Source: Cristatella mucedo
Lineage: Eukaryota; Bryozoa; Phylactolaemata; Cristatellidae
Assembly: GCA_009760855.2 (NCBI GenBank)
Contig: WPIO01000082.1
Coordinates: 1,029,001 to 1,093,000 of the forward strand
Direction: 5' to 3'
DNA: 64,000 bases
The position numbers and the translations under genes were made by a program. Within the stretch, counting starts at the first letter, position 1; each line of letters opens with the position of its first letter. A model generated the notes under the pieces. The model saw only the letters and a program-made list of their open reading frames with translations, did not search any database and had not been told where the DNA came from. This document shows, one piece after another, positions 11,480 to 22,740 of the stretch.

Positions 11480-11662
11480 TATTTAAACGTAACTTTTATA
11501 AACTCAGCTTGTGCTGGCTGTGGCATGCTTCCGGTAGCCTCGTCGGCTGCAATTCTTGCTGACGGCTTTGGAGCTTGGGACCAATCTAGGTGACTATATG
11601 TCCACAAGGCCTTCGATCGAACCCTCTTATAGAACGCCGAGTCAAGCTCTTCTGTAGGCGGC
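11479..11662 (-). CDS. LRRC72: LRRC72-like, terminal exon (184 nt)
   Basis: Acceptor TTTGTATTCTGTTCGCAG. It reads PPTEELDSAFYKRVRSKALW, then TYSHLDWSQAPKPSARIAAD and ends QAEFIKVTFK before TAA. The F-x-K-x-x-x-S-x-x and L-D-W core resembles the C-terminus of vertebrate LRRC72. A poly(A) signal overlaps the stop codon. Confidence 0.87.
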
Positions 11663-14600
11663 CTGCGAACAGAATACAAAAACCTAATGAAAGGCCTAGC
11701 ATAGTTGCGAAAGCAGCTGGACAACTGGACCAGCAGGGCCTTTGTTAACCCATTCGTAGCTTTATGGCAGCCGCTGGGCTAATGGATTGGGATCAGCAAA
11801 GCGAGGCGCCAGCAGAAACCCTAAAAAGCTGACTCGCAAAATGCAATAGGTACAATACGAAGTAGCCTGAAAAAGCACTAGGTCGTGCACAGCGCACACA
11901 TACTTCACAGGCCCCGACGACTGGGTCGCTGCAGTTCTCGGTGTCTTTTGAGGCCTCGTGAGCGAGTAGGCAGTCGGACGTCGGTAGTAGAGCATGGGTG
12001 GCCCCTCTGAGCGACTCGTGAATGCTATCGTGTCGCGGACTGCCTCATTTTCCTGATCGTATAAAGCTCGAGAGCGGTCCTTTTCGGCCTTTTGCACCTC
12101 TGAAGAAAAGCGCTTTAATTTTAAGCATGCCTCTGACTCTGGACCTCAGCTTACTTATGGTAAATAGGAGCAGCTGCTAGTGAACCCCATGTCTTTCTAC
12201 GCTCTCCAGCAGAACGCCGAGGAAATACGTTTACGTTTCTAGTAGCTACTAGGCATCGAAGTAGGCGTTAGCTACTAGAACCGTAGCCTAGCCGTTGAAG
12301 GTGGAGCCGTAGGCAGGCGATGCTCCGCCGGATGCACAGCCGGATATGCCGAATGCATAGCGCCGCCGCATCGAGCTGGATTGAGCAGATTTTTAGCAGC
12401 ACAGGTAGGAAGGATCCTACGAAACAGGGCACCGAGTTTCGAAAAGAAAACACTAAAAATAAATCCTGTCTGCGAAGCTGCTTCTAAAAGCTCTAAGCCT
12501 GCCCGAGAGTAAAAGAACAGAATGATCGGCGAAAAATGGATATTATAGGAGCATATTTGTAAGATGGTCAGAGTCGAGCCCTGTACAGTTATTCACTCGG
12601 GCGCATGAACCCAACAGGAACGAACAAAAAGGTCGTTCGCTCATCAATTTGTGCCGTCGGGAAACCTTGCTGAGATCCGGCCTATAGCTGTGCTGCTGCT
12701 GCCAGTCGTGCAGGTTTAATGTTAGCATTCATCATGCCAAAGCTCGGGCGAAGGGCAACTTCAACAATTCATATAGAGCTTTGAAGAAATAACGGACTAG
12801 GCAGGATGTCTGATCTGGGAGTGCCGCCATCACGTGACATGGGCAACCAGCTGCCTAAATTCTCTGCCAGGAGCCAGTACTCGAACCGTCGACGTGCACC
12901 AGCAGCATCCTGCGCAGTGCACTTCCCAAACTCATTCGAGATTGATGGCGAAAAAGTGAGCTCTTAATTCTTCTAGATTTGCGATGGTATGCCCTACGAG
13001 AGCAATGTCGATACGTGAAACGCTGGCATTTCGCCGACGAGTAATGTGATCAAGACCTTCCATCGGTCTGAGTCTAGACGATGGATAAGCCAGTTTTAAG
13101 GCTGGTAGCTGCTTACAGGCGACGTTCTAGAATTATTACGAAAAATCTTAAAGCCGTTCATTATCAAAGGTAGAAAATGCACGGGTGAAATCGTACTGCG
13201 CTTGCAAGCTTGCCTGCTGGCTAAAAAATCAGTTCCGAGAGACCGAGAAGAAGTCAATTCACTGCAATGCACAGCTCTAGTACTCACTCACCTTTTCTAT
13301 CCAGAAGCTGAACACTGGGCGCGTGAAATATAACGTAGTGCCGATAGTCCTTCTCTTGAGAGAGCGGATTGTCAAACATGTCTGAAACGGATTGTGCGCG
13401 TAAGGAAAGGGCTTAATAGACAAGGACAAGGAAGGTTACGGTTTGGCTGCGGCCTAGTCGAGACGAATCACGACTGGGTACTTCGGAAATAGTAATAGTA
13501 AACCGAGAAAAGTGTCCGGCGCTCGCTCGCATTTTTCATGGCTTCGGAGCCCTCAAAGAGGCAAGAGAGCAAGGGCGCGGGCATACGCGAGGACGATACC
13601 TCTCCTGATCAGGACTTACACCATGCATAGGGCACAATGACTTTGGGTTGAGATTACCACCTCTGTTCACGTGCTACAGTTTAAGCTCTGCTTGCAGCAA
13701 AGTGAACTCGACTCATCTGCGATCCTGTGGTGACGTTTATTTATTTATTATTCGTCTATTTATTTATTGTTTATTTATTTGACGTTTATTTATGATCCCG
13801 TGGTGACGCTACGGGCGTTTGTTTGTACGGCGAATGACCCTCGTGTTTGGCTTAGGTAAATGTTTGACTGCGATGCGATAGTTCTAGTACCGTACGCACA
13901 AACGGCAAGCCTAATGGCATTGTGTTTCGGACTCACCGTCTCAGCGTCGCCCGTCTTGTAACCACTCAGCCCGTAGCCGACTCCGGGGAGCCGGTAACAA
14001 TAACTTCAGTCGATACATATTAAAGAAGGTACAATCAGTAAATTGAGGCGCAATGGACTGGCAAGCGCAAGTATTTGATGAAAACAGTTGCTGAAAGAGG
14101 TATCGATTCGATAAGCCTACACGCTAATTTGTAGCTGTCAATAAAGCTGAGAGTTAAAGCCAATCATGCTTCCAATCAAACTGGGAGTTAAGCGTCGCTG
14201 GCTCAGCCAGCCTTTGAATGGAAGAGCAGTAATCAGACCACAGGCAGCTTGTGGCAAGGCACCTTGTGCACACAGCGTTGGACGTAGTGCGACCCATTGC
14301 CATTGACGGCCTCTTGCTCAAAACTAGTCAGCTGGCGCTGTAACGATAAATCCTTCTAATTGCCAACAGTTAATTCCTCAAGCTGCCGGTAAAGAGCTCT
14401 ACGAGAATCAGCTTACTAAATATTTGCACATCTCAATGCTTGATTATAGTTGTCTTTGGCAATGTTGATTGGTTGGAGCATTCCTATGTTCCAAGGCCAT
14501 GCACTGCTAAGATAAGAATGGCTACGCATTAAAGATGACGGCCACGACACAGAGAGCCTAAGAAAGGCCGTAAGTCCGGTAACGGCAGGAGCAGGCTACG

Positions 14601-17600
14601 CTGACTAATACTTAATCTATCATACCAAAGTGTGCGACTTTAGTTGCAAACGGCTCCATCCTCTAAGCTACGGGGCATTGGAAAGTGGCAAACCTGCTGT
14701 CAGGGTTACGAGGGCCGCAGGTATTTTCTGACAGGCTGTACATTTTTTTAGAGTTAGTTTTCCACCATCCACCTCGCGTGACATCCTTGCGATTCAGATA
14801 AGAACGATAGCAACCGGATAAAATTCAGACCTAGTGTTGGCTTCGCCGTATACAAGTGAGAAAGAAATGCTCTTATTATTTATGTGCCGGAAGTTGGATA
14901 AATAGAAAGTTGTAAAGCGCTCAGCGCGTCACTCGACTTACTGAGAACTGTCAGGCTCTGCATCTTTCGAAGTTCGTGAGTGACTTTCTCGAGGTCGGTG
15001 AGCTGATTGCCTTGCAGCATCAGCACTTCCAATAATGTCAAGTGGCCCAAAGCACCGCTGATGTCCTTGAGCAGGTTGTACTGCATATAAAGCTCAGTGA
15101 GACAGCAGTTTCTACTCACGTCTGGCACGATACGGAGCTGCAATGACAAGCCGACATACACGGCGTAGAATGAATGCATGTATAAAGCAAGTATATACCT
15201 GCAAATATATATGTATATATATTTGTATATTTGGTTACATACAGGTATGTGTACATTAGTACATAGCGTGAGTGTTCTTTCTGTAGCAGCATATTTAAAT
15301 TCTGTACACAGGAAGTACACGTGCATCGATATATCTAACAATGCTCTTCACGCTAAACAGCAACGGTACTGTGTCAAACTGAAAAATTGGAAAATCCTAG
15401 CATGAGTGTGTAGTTTCTTATTAATTGCTGCATATTTGATAATTCAGATATTCGTCGTACATGTCAAATATAGTTGCACTCCAGTCAAAGTATCGCTAAC
15501 AAGGCATAATCAATAGTTAAGTTTATATATGTGCATAATTTGTATTCATTTTTGCTTTACAACTGTCTTTTTTGGAACGACGAGCTTCTATTGGCTACGC
15601 TGGTTTTAACGCATCTTGCATGAGCCTAGTGGATGCTGATGCAACAAGAATGGAGGACGTTGGCTATGCAAAGTCTGGCGACATAATTTAGTTCGTCTGA
15701 AACCAACTCAAAGTTGTACGTATAATCAACATTGTTACAGTGATTATAATAATTTCCTACACATTTTAATGAAACGTATTCTCAATGTTAACATCTCACC
15801 ATCAAATTTCTTATCAGTAACCATTTCATTAGAGCGTCCGACTGCTGCATCATGGAGCAAGCTTCAAGTCAGATCGCCATAGGCCATATAACAGCTCCGA
15901 TTCAGGCTTAAGGGATAATGCAGAGTGCACGAAGAAAGGGCCACCGACATTTCGTAAAAGCGGGAGGCGGTAGTGGTGCCTATGACGCCACGGCTTTGTG
16001 CATAAAAAAATCCGGTAGCTGGATCGCTTGATGAGTCCAAGTTGCAGGGAAAGAGATGCATTGATGGTCAACTTAATGCCACAATAGTAAAGCGAAACGG
16101 AGAATCGTCGACGCTGGAGAATTAACCAGCTGGCTAGTCAAGAAGCATGCAAAAAGTAAATACCTATGTCTCATTGCACATTGACGTGGCTCAGTGGCAA
16201 TGCGTTCATTAGCCCGATCTATCTAAGAGATCCGTTATCTATCTAAAGAGTAGATTGCAAAATCCCTATGCTGCTTGCCATGGTCATGATCTAGTTTTGA
16301 GATCGTTTCAGACACCACTAGAGATAGGGCTGAAGCCACAGGCATTCAACGGTCTCTGACCCAGTAAAGCTCTTGTAACGCGAACGTCAGGAAAACCAAG
16401 GGTTCAGAAGCTGCATTAAAGCCCAATATGCCACGACGGCTGCAGTTATAACGATTAAGAAAGGGCAGCTAAAACGACAGATATGAAGAAGAGTTACAAT
16501 TAAAGCTGCAAACAAGACACATGAAAAAAATTCTCGGTATGATGCCCAAGAAGGTAGCGAAGCCAAACTATGAAAGTCCAACATACAAGATCACACTGAT
16601 TTAGCACAATGGTTTGTCACCCTGGTTTGGCACACTGGATATAATACTCGCCTTTAACGTACCAAGTCATGGGCTCGAGCCCTGCGGCTTATGAAAAGCG
16701 CATGGACATTGATTCGTTTCTCTTAGGGTGATATATAAATTTATGAAATGTATTGATCGAGTTTCTTTTGCTAACTCGACCGGGGATGACAAAATTTAAT
16801 AAGTGGTAATTAAAATGTGTGCATGCTAAATAGGTAAGATTGCGACCGTGCTCAAATTATTGGTGGTTCATAAGTTGCAAGATTAAGGAACACGTTACAT
16901 CATAGCCTATGGCTTAGACGAAACTGGACATCTGAAGTGAGGTCTGTCAGCTGTACTTTGAGCTTCAATTTGTTCGCTACGAGTTGTCGGCTGTGGCTTT
17001 GGCTGTTGAACAGTCGCTCTCAGAGTAAGGAAGTAAACCGCCCCACGCAAGGATGCGATTTTAAATCGCCCCACGAAAGGACGTGATTTCGTATTAAGTT
17101 ATAGGTGCTATTAATTGCTGCCGAGCTCTAGTATCGTAATATCGGAGTCATATCTCCTTGCAGCTGTGCACTAACTACGACTCGTCGAATCTTCTCGGCT
17201 AAACCGCAATATGTCATACATGGGTATGGACTAGCACTTGTTACGTGCCCTGTGCTTGAGATAAAGAATTTGATTGGTAACCACTGCAGCGAGTTCACAA
17301 AATAGCTAGTGCATACTTATTTATATTGTAAGGTGTATCTCCATCTTTAAATCCACATAGATGCAAGGACTAGATGGATGCTACGCTGGAGAGCTTACTA
17401 TAGCACACTCAAAGCTTAACAGGCTTTCCGTGAGCCAGCAAACTTCATCTCACGAAACCAAGAGAAAGTGAGATGCATAGCTGAGTCGTGATGACAATCG
17501 AGGAATTGAGTAGCCTAGAAGTAGCAGCTCAGGACGGCTGCTAAGAATGTGCAACAGTAGGCAGCAAAAGCGAAGATTTTTTTGTAGGAATTGTGGAAGT

Positions 17601-20600
17601 GAATGCCACAGTCTTGGACCTACACAGAGCAAATGTTTTTCTCACCAGCGGCCATATAAACGTAGGAATGTAACTGGTCATTTGCTGATCGCAGGAGACC
17701 TGATAGCCAGAGGAGGCTTAACCTGGTGCTGCAGTTTCGCTAAGTTCGAAAGAGCCAAGCCAAGGCGTTCTTGAGGTCCGAGTAAAATTGTGCTTGGTAT
17801 AGGCTGATCGACCAGACGCATTTGCAGCTCCTTAAGCAAAGGAGAGGCGTGGCTTAAGATGTGAGACTTGTTAACTAACCGATCAGAAATATTTATCATC
17901 ACTTATATAAAAGCCTAATGGCTTTTGCACTAGCTCTTGCGAAACGGAAAGCTGTTATCCAGCCTGTTCAGAGCTAGATGGACTTTTAGCAAGCCACCGT
18001 CATGAAAATATTAATCCCAAATCTTAGGCAGGGATCGAATGCGATGGCTATCTGTGGTATTGTGTTACTGTGGCGAGGCGTTCGCAATATATTTACGAAA
18101 GCAGCAGACACACACACAATAGTTGAAGCAGTAAACTTAATGAAAATTTCAAACCTTTAGCTATTTTCAAAGAGCACACTTAAATTTCGAGCACACGATG
18201 ACGATCGTACTAAAAAGCATAATAAATTCAAAGAAAGTAAGTCTGCGAGTCCTGTTGCATGCTTAGCTTGTCCTGTGAGTTGCTCTTTAAGATGAATGGG
18301 AATTTAAGTCTTTAGTGCAATTAATGCGTATTTTCTCAGAATGAACCGCTTCTGAAGTATTTCAGACTCGAATTAAAAAAGTCCTAGCTGTGTAGAAGTC
18401 CGTGTTTTAATAAGAAGAAGTACTACTTCTGTTAGTTGACCACTGCAGCACAAACCTTGAGCGTGACTAAAGGAAACAATTAATAATGGATGTGTGAGCG
18501 CAACTCAAGTGTTACTCATGCCGTGGCGCCTCGTTTCTTACTGTTCGGCTTTAACAAAGTTAGGTCCGGTCAGACGCTAGCTCAGCATTTGCATATGAAA
18601 GATGTTAACTGGAAATGGTTGTTTATTTTCAGAACTCCAAATAACTATTTAGAGTATTGTGCACACGAGACCCTTTCGTTTTTAACTATCTGGACGGTTT
18701 CCTACATCGATATGCATTTTGTGGTAGTTTTGATTATAGAAACTTCTGATGCAGACTAAGGTTTAAGTTGCTTTTTCAATGCTAGCCATGATCGGTGGCT
18801 TGCTTTGGCTTTCCGTCATCAAGATCGCGGGTTGGCATTGCCTACGTCATTGTATTAACAAGCAATGTAAGTTTATTAAACATCTTCCTATCGAAGACAC
18901 TGGAACGGGTCGTGGCGGACCAGCTAAACTCATATCTTGAAACGTCAAACATTGCTAGTCAGTTCCAGTCTGGCTTTAGAGCTAATCAATCCACAGAGTC
19001 AACATTGCTTTGGGTGTACAACAACCTACTTAGGAATGCAGACATAGGTAGAGTGTCTCTACTTGTTTTGCTCAATCTTTTGGCAGCTTTTGATACTATC
19101 GATAAAAAAGTTCGTCTAAAGTGCCTCTCATCCCGCCTGGGCATCACTGGCACTGCTCTCAATGATTCAGACCCTATCTCAGTGTTAGTCTCCAGAGTAA
19201 TGACGTGAATGGATACAGATCATCCGAGGTACCTCTGAAAAATGGGCTTCCTCAGGGTTCCGTGCTAGGTACAGTTATTTTCACGGTTTATACTCTATAT
19301 CTTGCTGATGTGATTGCCAAGCACAATCTAGGCGTTCGCTTCTATGTGGATGACACTCAATTGTACCCTTGCTTTGATCCCTCCCAGCCTTCAATCTCCT
19401 CGAATTCTCTTAACTCACTTGCTCCATGTATCGATGACATCTGCACATGGATGGCAGCAAATTTTCTAAAATTAAACGATGATAAAACTAACTTACTAGT
19501 TATGGGCAAACCCAGTGTGATCCAGAGATTGGAAAGGCTGACTCTCAAAATTGGCTCTGCCAGCATATCTCCAGTTGAATCAGCTCAAAATCTAGATGTC
19601 ATATTCCAAAGCGACCTCTCGTTAGACGACCATATCAGCTCCACAGTCAAATCCACCTATTTTCAGCTTCATAACATTGCTAAAATTCGGGCTTGTTTAG
19701 ATAAAGATACCACATCTAAGTTGGTCCATGCATTCGTGACATCCCGTCTCGACTTCTGCAACTCACTGCTTACTGGCCTACCAGCATGTGCGATCAGGCG
19801 ATTGCAGCTGGTGCAAAACTCTGCAGCTAGGCTTGTCTGTCGTGAGCGTCACAGTTGCCACATTACTCCACTTCTCGCCGACCTGCACTGGCTACCAGTC
19901 AAGCAACGGATTGACTTCAAGGTTTTGTCGCTCACTTTTAGGTCCCTTCATTCTATGGCTCCAGCCTATCTGTCAGATATACTACCCCGTCAGGCCAAGC
20001 ATCGTACCACCCACTTTTCGGAATCCAACAGTCTAGAAATACCTCATACAAACCTTAAATCCTTTGGAGACCGTGCATTTAGTTCATATGCTCCCAAAGC
20101 CTGGAACTGCCTCCCGAACTGCATCAGAATATCCCCTGACCTGACCACATTTAAAAAGAACTTGAAAACACACCTAATGAAGACAGCATTTAGTGGGTCC
20201 CTGTGATTCGTCCTTGATATGCTTATGCCTGCTGACACTGTGCATGCTGCCACTAACCACATTTGCATGCTGACCCTGTGCATGTCACCCCTAACCATAT
20301 TATTCATTTCGGTTGTTTTTTCAAGCATGATTTTACTTACCATTCAATTGCATTTCACCTTACAGCAAATGTAAAGCGCCTAGAGAGAGATTAAGCTCTC
20401 TGAGGGCGCTTTATCAAGTGAATTAATATTATTATTATTGCTCACCATCAACTCCGGGATTATTGCTTCTTTTACAGCGTGCTGTATTGCGACTGGATAG
20501 AGATTTGGTTATCCTAAGGTTCTTTTAACAATCCCACGTGGAACTTCCACACAAACCCGGGATTTGACAACAGAATCACAAAAGACATTACTTACTCGGT

Positions 20601-21200
20601 TATTTGAGAGCCACAGCTTCTGTAGGTTTATGTAGGGTCCAAATGAGCACATGGATTCAGCATCCCTGCAAATGATTAGTTCAGCATGCACCCGAAGTCT
20701 GTTTGTCATAAGCTTGTTACATGGTCAGATAAATTGTGGGTTTCAAGACACACGATTGAGGGAATCACTCAGCCGCAGCTATGTAAACGAGCCGGCCTAG
20801 CGGCGAAGCCTGTTAAACAGCTAGGAGCTAGCTGCCACTGCTGCTGGCTTGCGAAGAGAATCGATCGGCGGTTACACTTTCTCCTTGGGTTGCAGCGATT
20901 CGGCGGCATGTTATCGAAATTATTCAGCATACAGATTGTGCACTGGCTGAGCTGAAACTACCGAGTGCTGGAGTGTATAAGTGGTGAGCGGAGGCCGAGC
21001 AGCAGTACACGTTAAGAAGGTTATAGATTCGCTACCAGCAATCAAGTCTGTCCAAGGTCCGCATTCATCCCGGAGAGTCGCTCGATTAAATCGTTGCTCA
21101 TCTTCGCATGCGAGTTGGTTACATACCGGTCAGCAAGAAAGACTTCCTTGACGTCACTGTTACGTCGGATTCCCTGCTGATTTTTCTGCCATTCGATTTC
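11479..21200 (-). CDS. LRRC72: LRRC72-like leucine-rich-repeat gene, spliced (six exons seen)
   Basis: Six minus-strand exons (21200-21127, 20665-20596, 15137-14942, 13381-13292, 12099-11904, 11662-11479) join with matching phases into 269 codons plus TAA. In order the product has the pre-repeat segment (IRRNSDVKEVFLADR), leucine-rich repeats (INLQKLWLSNNR, LTELYMQYN, LEVLMLQGNQLTDLEK), an LRR-cap segment (YRHYVIFHAPSVQLLDRK) and a polar tail (NEAVRDTIAFTSR). Motif order and length (vertebrate members are roughly 290 residues) identify leucine-rich repeat-containing protein 72, a poorly characterised cytoplasmic protein usually linked to ciliated cells and testis. That role is family knowledge, not visible here. 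The start exon is not found; an in-frame TGA just upstream of 21200 shows that it must be spliced on. Introns hold LINE-A, LINE-B and SINE1 copies. No frameshift or stop breaks the exons, so the gene looks functional. Confidence 0.87.
11904..12099 (-). CDS. LRRC72: LRRC72-like, post-LRR exon (196 nt)
   Basis: Acceptor CGCTTTTCTTCAG, donor GTATGT. It continues from LLDRK with EVQKAEKDRSRALYDQENEA and VRDTIAFTSR, matching the family's region after the cap. A Pro/Thr/Arg-rich, poorly conserved stretch follows. The donor was fixed by phase: two bases (AA) remain for a Lys codon completed by the last exon. Confidence 0.88.
13292..13381 (-). CDS. LRRC72: LRRC72-like, LRR-cap exon (90 nt)
   Basis: This exon is too short to stand out as an open frame and was found by looking for the conserved cap. 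Acceptor CAATCCGTTTCAG, donor GTGAGTGAG. It reads (N)MFDNPLSQEKDYRHYVIFHA then PSVQLLDRK. The Y-R-x-Y-V-I-x-H and L-L-D-R residues are the family hallmark. Both junction phases agree with the neighbours. Confidence 0.9.
13735..13790. repeat. (TTTA)n simple repeat
   Basis: Tetranucleotide-like TTTA/TTTATT runs are flanked on both sides by a nearly repeated GATCCYGTGGTGACG (13722 and 13790), suggesting a local duplication. Intronic to the LRRC72-like gene. Confidence 0.6.
14942..15137 (-). CDS. LRRC72: LRRC72-like, LRR exon (196 nt)
   Basis: Acceptor TTGTCATTGCAG, donor GTAAGTCG. It encodes two further repeats: CCLTELYMQYNLLKDISGAL and HLTLLEVLMLQGNQLTDLEK, then the helix THELRKMQSLTVL. Ends after the first base of an Asn codon. 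The open frame extends through AT-rich intron upstream of 15137, but those residues do not fit the family. Confidence 0.9.
15203..15232. repeat. AT-rich microsatellite
   Basis: ATATATATGTATATATAT-type run in the intron just upstream of an LRRC72-like exon. Confidence 0.6.
15233..16621. other. Intron of the LRRC72-like gene, nothing recognised
   Basis: Short frames of 60-75 codons on the minus strand (15850-16071 and 16387-16584) have no domain and no phase-compatible splice sites. They were judged to be chance frames. Confidence 0.45.
16622..16750 (+). mobile_element. SINE1 copy (diverged)
   Basis: Diverged A box region (TGGTTTGGCACACTGGATA), intact B box (GGGCTCGAGCCC) and a tail with CTCTTAGGGTGATATATAAAT. 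Same order as the other SINE1 copies. Intronic to the LRRC72-like gene, antisense to it. Confidence 0.65.
17400..17915 (-). mobile_element. LINE-B 3' fragment
   Basis: The minus strand gives the C-terminal part of the LINE-B ORF: HASPLLKELQMRLVDQPI (near 17850-17800) and PRLWHSLPQFLQKNLRF (near 17620-17570), matching SPLLKELIWMPVDQRIQ and RLWNSLLQFLSNDKY of the copy at 61.9-62.3 kb. Frameshifted and truncated at both ends. Confidence 0.7.
18860..20440 (+). mobile_element. LINE-A, best-preserved copy (5'-truncated)
   Basis: A non-LTR retrotransposon of the CR1/Jockey type. It copies its own RNA by target-primed reverse transcription. The ORF, with a frame change near 19200, encodes the reverse-transcriptase domain: SKTLERVVADQL, FQSGFRANQSTESTLLWVYN, LPQGSVLG and the catalytic FYVDDTQLY (about 19340-19365), then the thumb region ([20 protein letters not shown]) and the C-terminus TTFKKNLKTHL ending at 20203. 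A 3' UTR, a stem-loop (20372-20413) and an (ATT)n tail at 20429-20440 follow. The 5' half (endonuclease) is missing. It lies antisense in an LRRC72-like intron. Confidence 0.9.
20372..20413 (+). promoter_or_regulatory. LINE-A 3' terminal stem-loop
   Basis: Outer arms TAAAGCGCC / GGCGCTTTA (9 bp, perfect) and inner arms AGAGAG / CTCTCT close a short loop immediately before the (ATT)n tail. In this class of LINE the 3' end is what the reverse transcriptase recognises. The same fold is present in SINE1 tails. Confidence 0.6.
20596..20665 (-). CDS. LRRC72: LRRC72-like, LRR exon (70 nt)
   Basis: Acceptor TAATCATTTGCAG, donor GTAAGTAAT. One base completes the Arg codon and 23 codons follow, including FGPYINLQKLWLSNNR, a canonical leucine-rich repeat strand. 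Ends in phase 0. The next intron (about 5.5 kb) holds an antisense LINE-A. Confidence 0.85.
21127..21200 (-). CDS. LRRC72: LRRC72-like, first exon seen (74 nt)
   Basis: Acceptor TTTATTTCAG, donor GTATGT. It reads EIEWQKNQQGIRRNSDVKEV, then FLAD and two bases (CG) of a split Arg codon completed by the next exon. It matches the family's segment before the first repeat. Starts in phase 0; the true first exon lies further right and was not found. Confidence 0.8.
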
Positions 21201-21302
21201 CTGAAATAAATCTCACTTTAGAGAGCCAGCGGATGCATTCCGCACGTTTAGCAGCTGCTAAACTAGTCAGCATGCTCTGGCAATATCAAAGGTAGCTCTA
21301 AA

Positions 21303-21435
21303 AATGCATATGTTTTTGTGCGCCCTAATAAAACTTAATATCTATCTAGGTGCTCTACATATGCTACAGGACTTCAGCCCACGACGTCGGTCATCAAAGG
21401 CGAGCATCCGCACCCCAGGACAAAACCAGGATGTA
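21303..21435 (-). mobile_element. SINE1 copy (diverged)
   Basis: Plus-strand reading shows the reverse of the SINE1 order. A tail like TTGTGCGCCCTAATAAAACT comes first, then CTCTACATATGCTACAGGACT, then the B-box region AGCCCACGACGTCGGTCA and a degraded A box (CCCAGGACAAAACCAG). Intronic in or just 5' of the LRRC72-like gene. Confidence 0.6.
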
Positions 21436-21884
21436 GTACAAATTTACATTCAGCAATGAATAAAATGACTTCAATAGCTAGCCGGTGTATAGAAAACTAC
21501 TTAAATTGATCCACGTATTTCCCGCTACTTGATTTTCAACTGACGTTTTGCTACAAAATGTAGGTTACATGACCTTTGACCATCAACAGAATTTTTTAAA
21601 AAGGCACATGGTCTTGTTTTAACAGAATATTTTCTTTTAGAAAATAAGTGTGGGATGCTGGTTTGGGAAGGCGAGGTAAGCAAGATTTGCTATTTGTCAT
21701 GGAGGAATGTACATGTATTAGTTTGCTATTAAAACTTGAATAGAGCTGAAAACGCCGTAAGGCACACTGAAATGAATCGTATAATATGCGAAACAGCGTA
21801 AGAATTAGTTAAAGGTCCTCTGAGGTCATTTTTCAAAGTTCAGCAGAGAGCATGCTGACGCCATCGGGATTATCAACACCATTT

Positions 21885-22740
21885 TTGGGACCCTAGCACT
21901 TTGGTACGATGGTGGGTGCAGCTGAAAATCTTCTCAACCCTAGCTGATCGCGTACGTGGGCTAGGCACTGGTGTCCGGCCATCGTATATGAGAGATCCAG
22001 TTTGGCTGTAAGCAAACTGTTCCAAGACGCTTTCTCCACCCTGCTCAGCTTTCTGACCAATTTGTCACACTTTAGAATATTCTTAACCTGTGGTCTCACG
22101 CAGATACCAGCTTTGATCTTTGATTCCGACACCTGTGGAAAGATATACTGGATATAATTGAAAGCTGCTCCACAAATGTCCGCAGCCGTAAAAAATTGCT
22201 TGATTAGGCCTACTAAGTGCACAGTTGTGGCATCAGAACCTTTTAAGGGTCTACCAGCGGTTCCTACGTGATGTTTTTCTTCCCAACAAAGAACTCAGTC
22301 CGCTGTTACCAGCTCCACTTCTGATAGTGCACCCAAGTGTCGGACAAAGCCTTGGAGGCAAACCAGGGCCGACACCATTTTGAAGTCTCTAATGACATCT
22401 CAGCCTTGGTGGTCATAGTTCAAGGAAATACGCAACATCTCGACATTGCTGTAGTTGTCTTTGAGGTGCACTGACTGAGCCACAAGGAGAGACGGATACT
22501 TGTTAGTGTTATGAAGCAGAATCGCATCGAAACTCCCGGATTAACTGTCTATAAATAGGCTACACTCAATCGGATTACATGGGGTTCCTCTTGCCCAAAG
22601 TTTAGAAGCATAAATGGCGAACTATAGTCCATCTCGCCGACCGAAGAAGTTGCACAAGTTTGGAACGCTTTCTCTCTATCTGGTACTTTCACGCTTTTAC
22701 CCAATAAGTTCCACTTCTTCAGCGTAGATGTCACAAGGGT
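21885..22740 (-). pseudogene. Relic of a dispersed invertebrate protein family, copy 2
   Basis: The better of two relics of the same family as 365-960. On the minus strand, from right to left: LKKWNLLGKSVKV (near 22725-22690), a relic of the HSVHLKD motif around 22480, a frameshifted middle, and an open 109-codon piece (22222-21893). That piece starts MHLVGLIKQFFTAADICGAA and contains FPQVSESKIKAGICVRPQVK. These blocks follow the order of the family as I know it from other invertebrates, where it is uncharacterised and often multi-copy. Frameshifts and stops break the reading frame. No terminal repeats or target duplication were seen. Confidence 0.65.

Noticed and set aside
12870-13080. Minus-strand frame reading MEGLDHITRRRNASV... 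to a stop within an LRRC72-like intron
   Set aside because: It ends in a stop before the next confirmed exon, and the confirmed exons on either side already join in phase. No family match.
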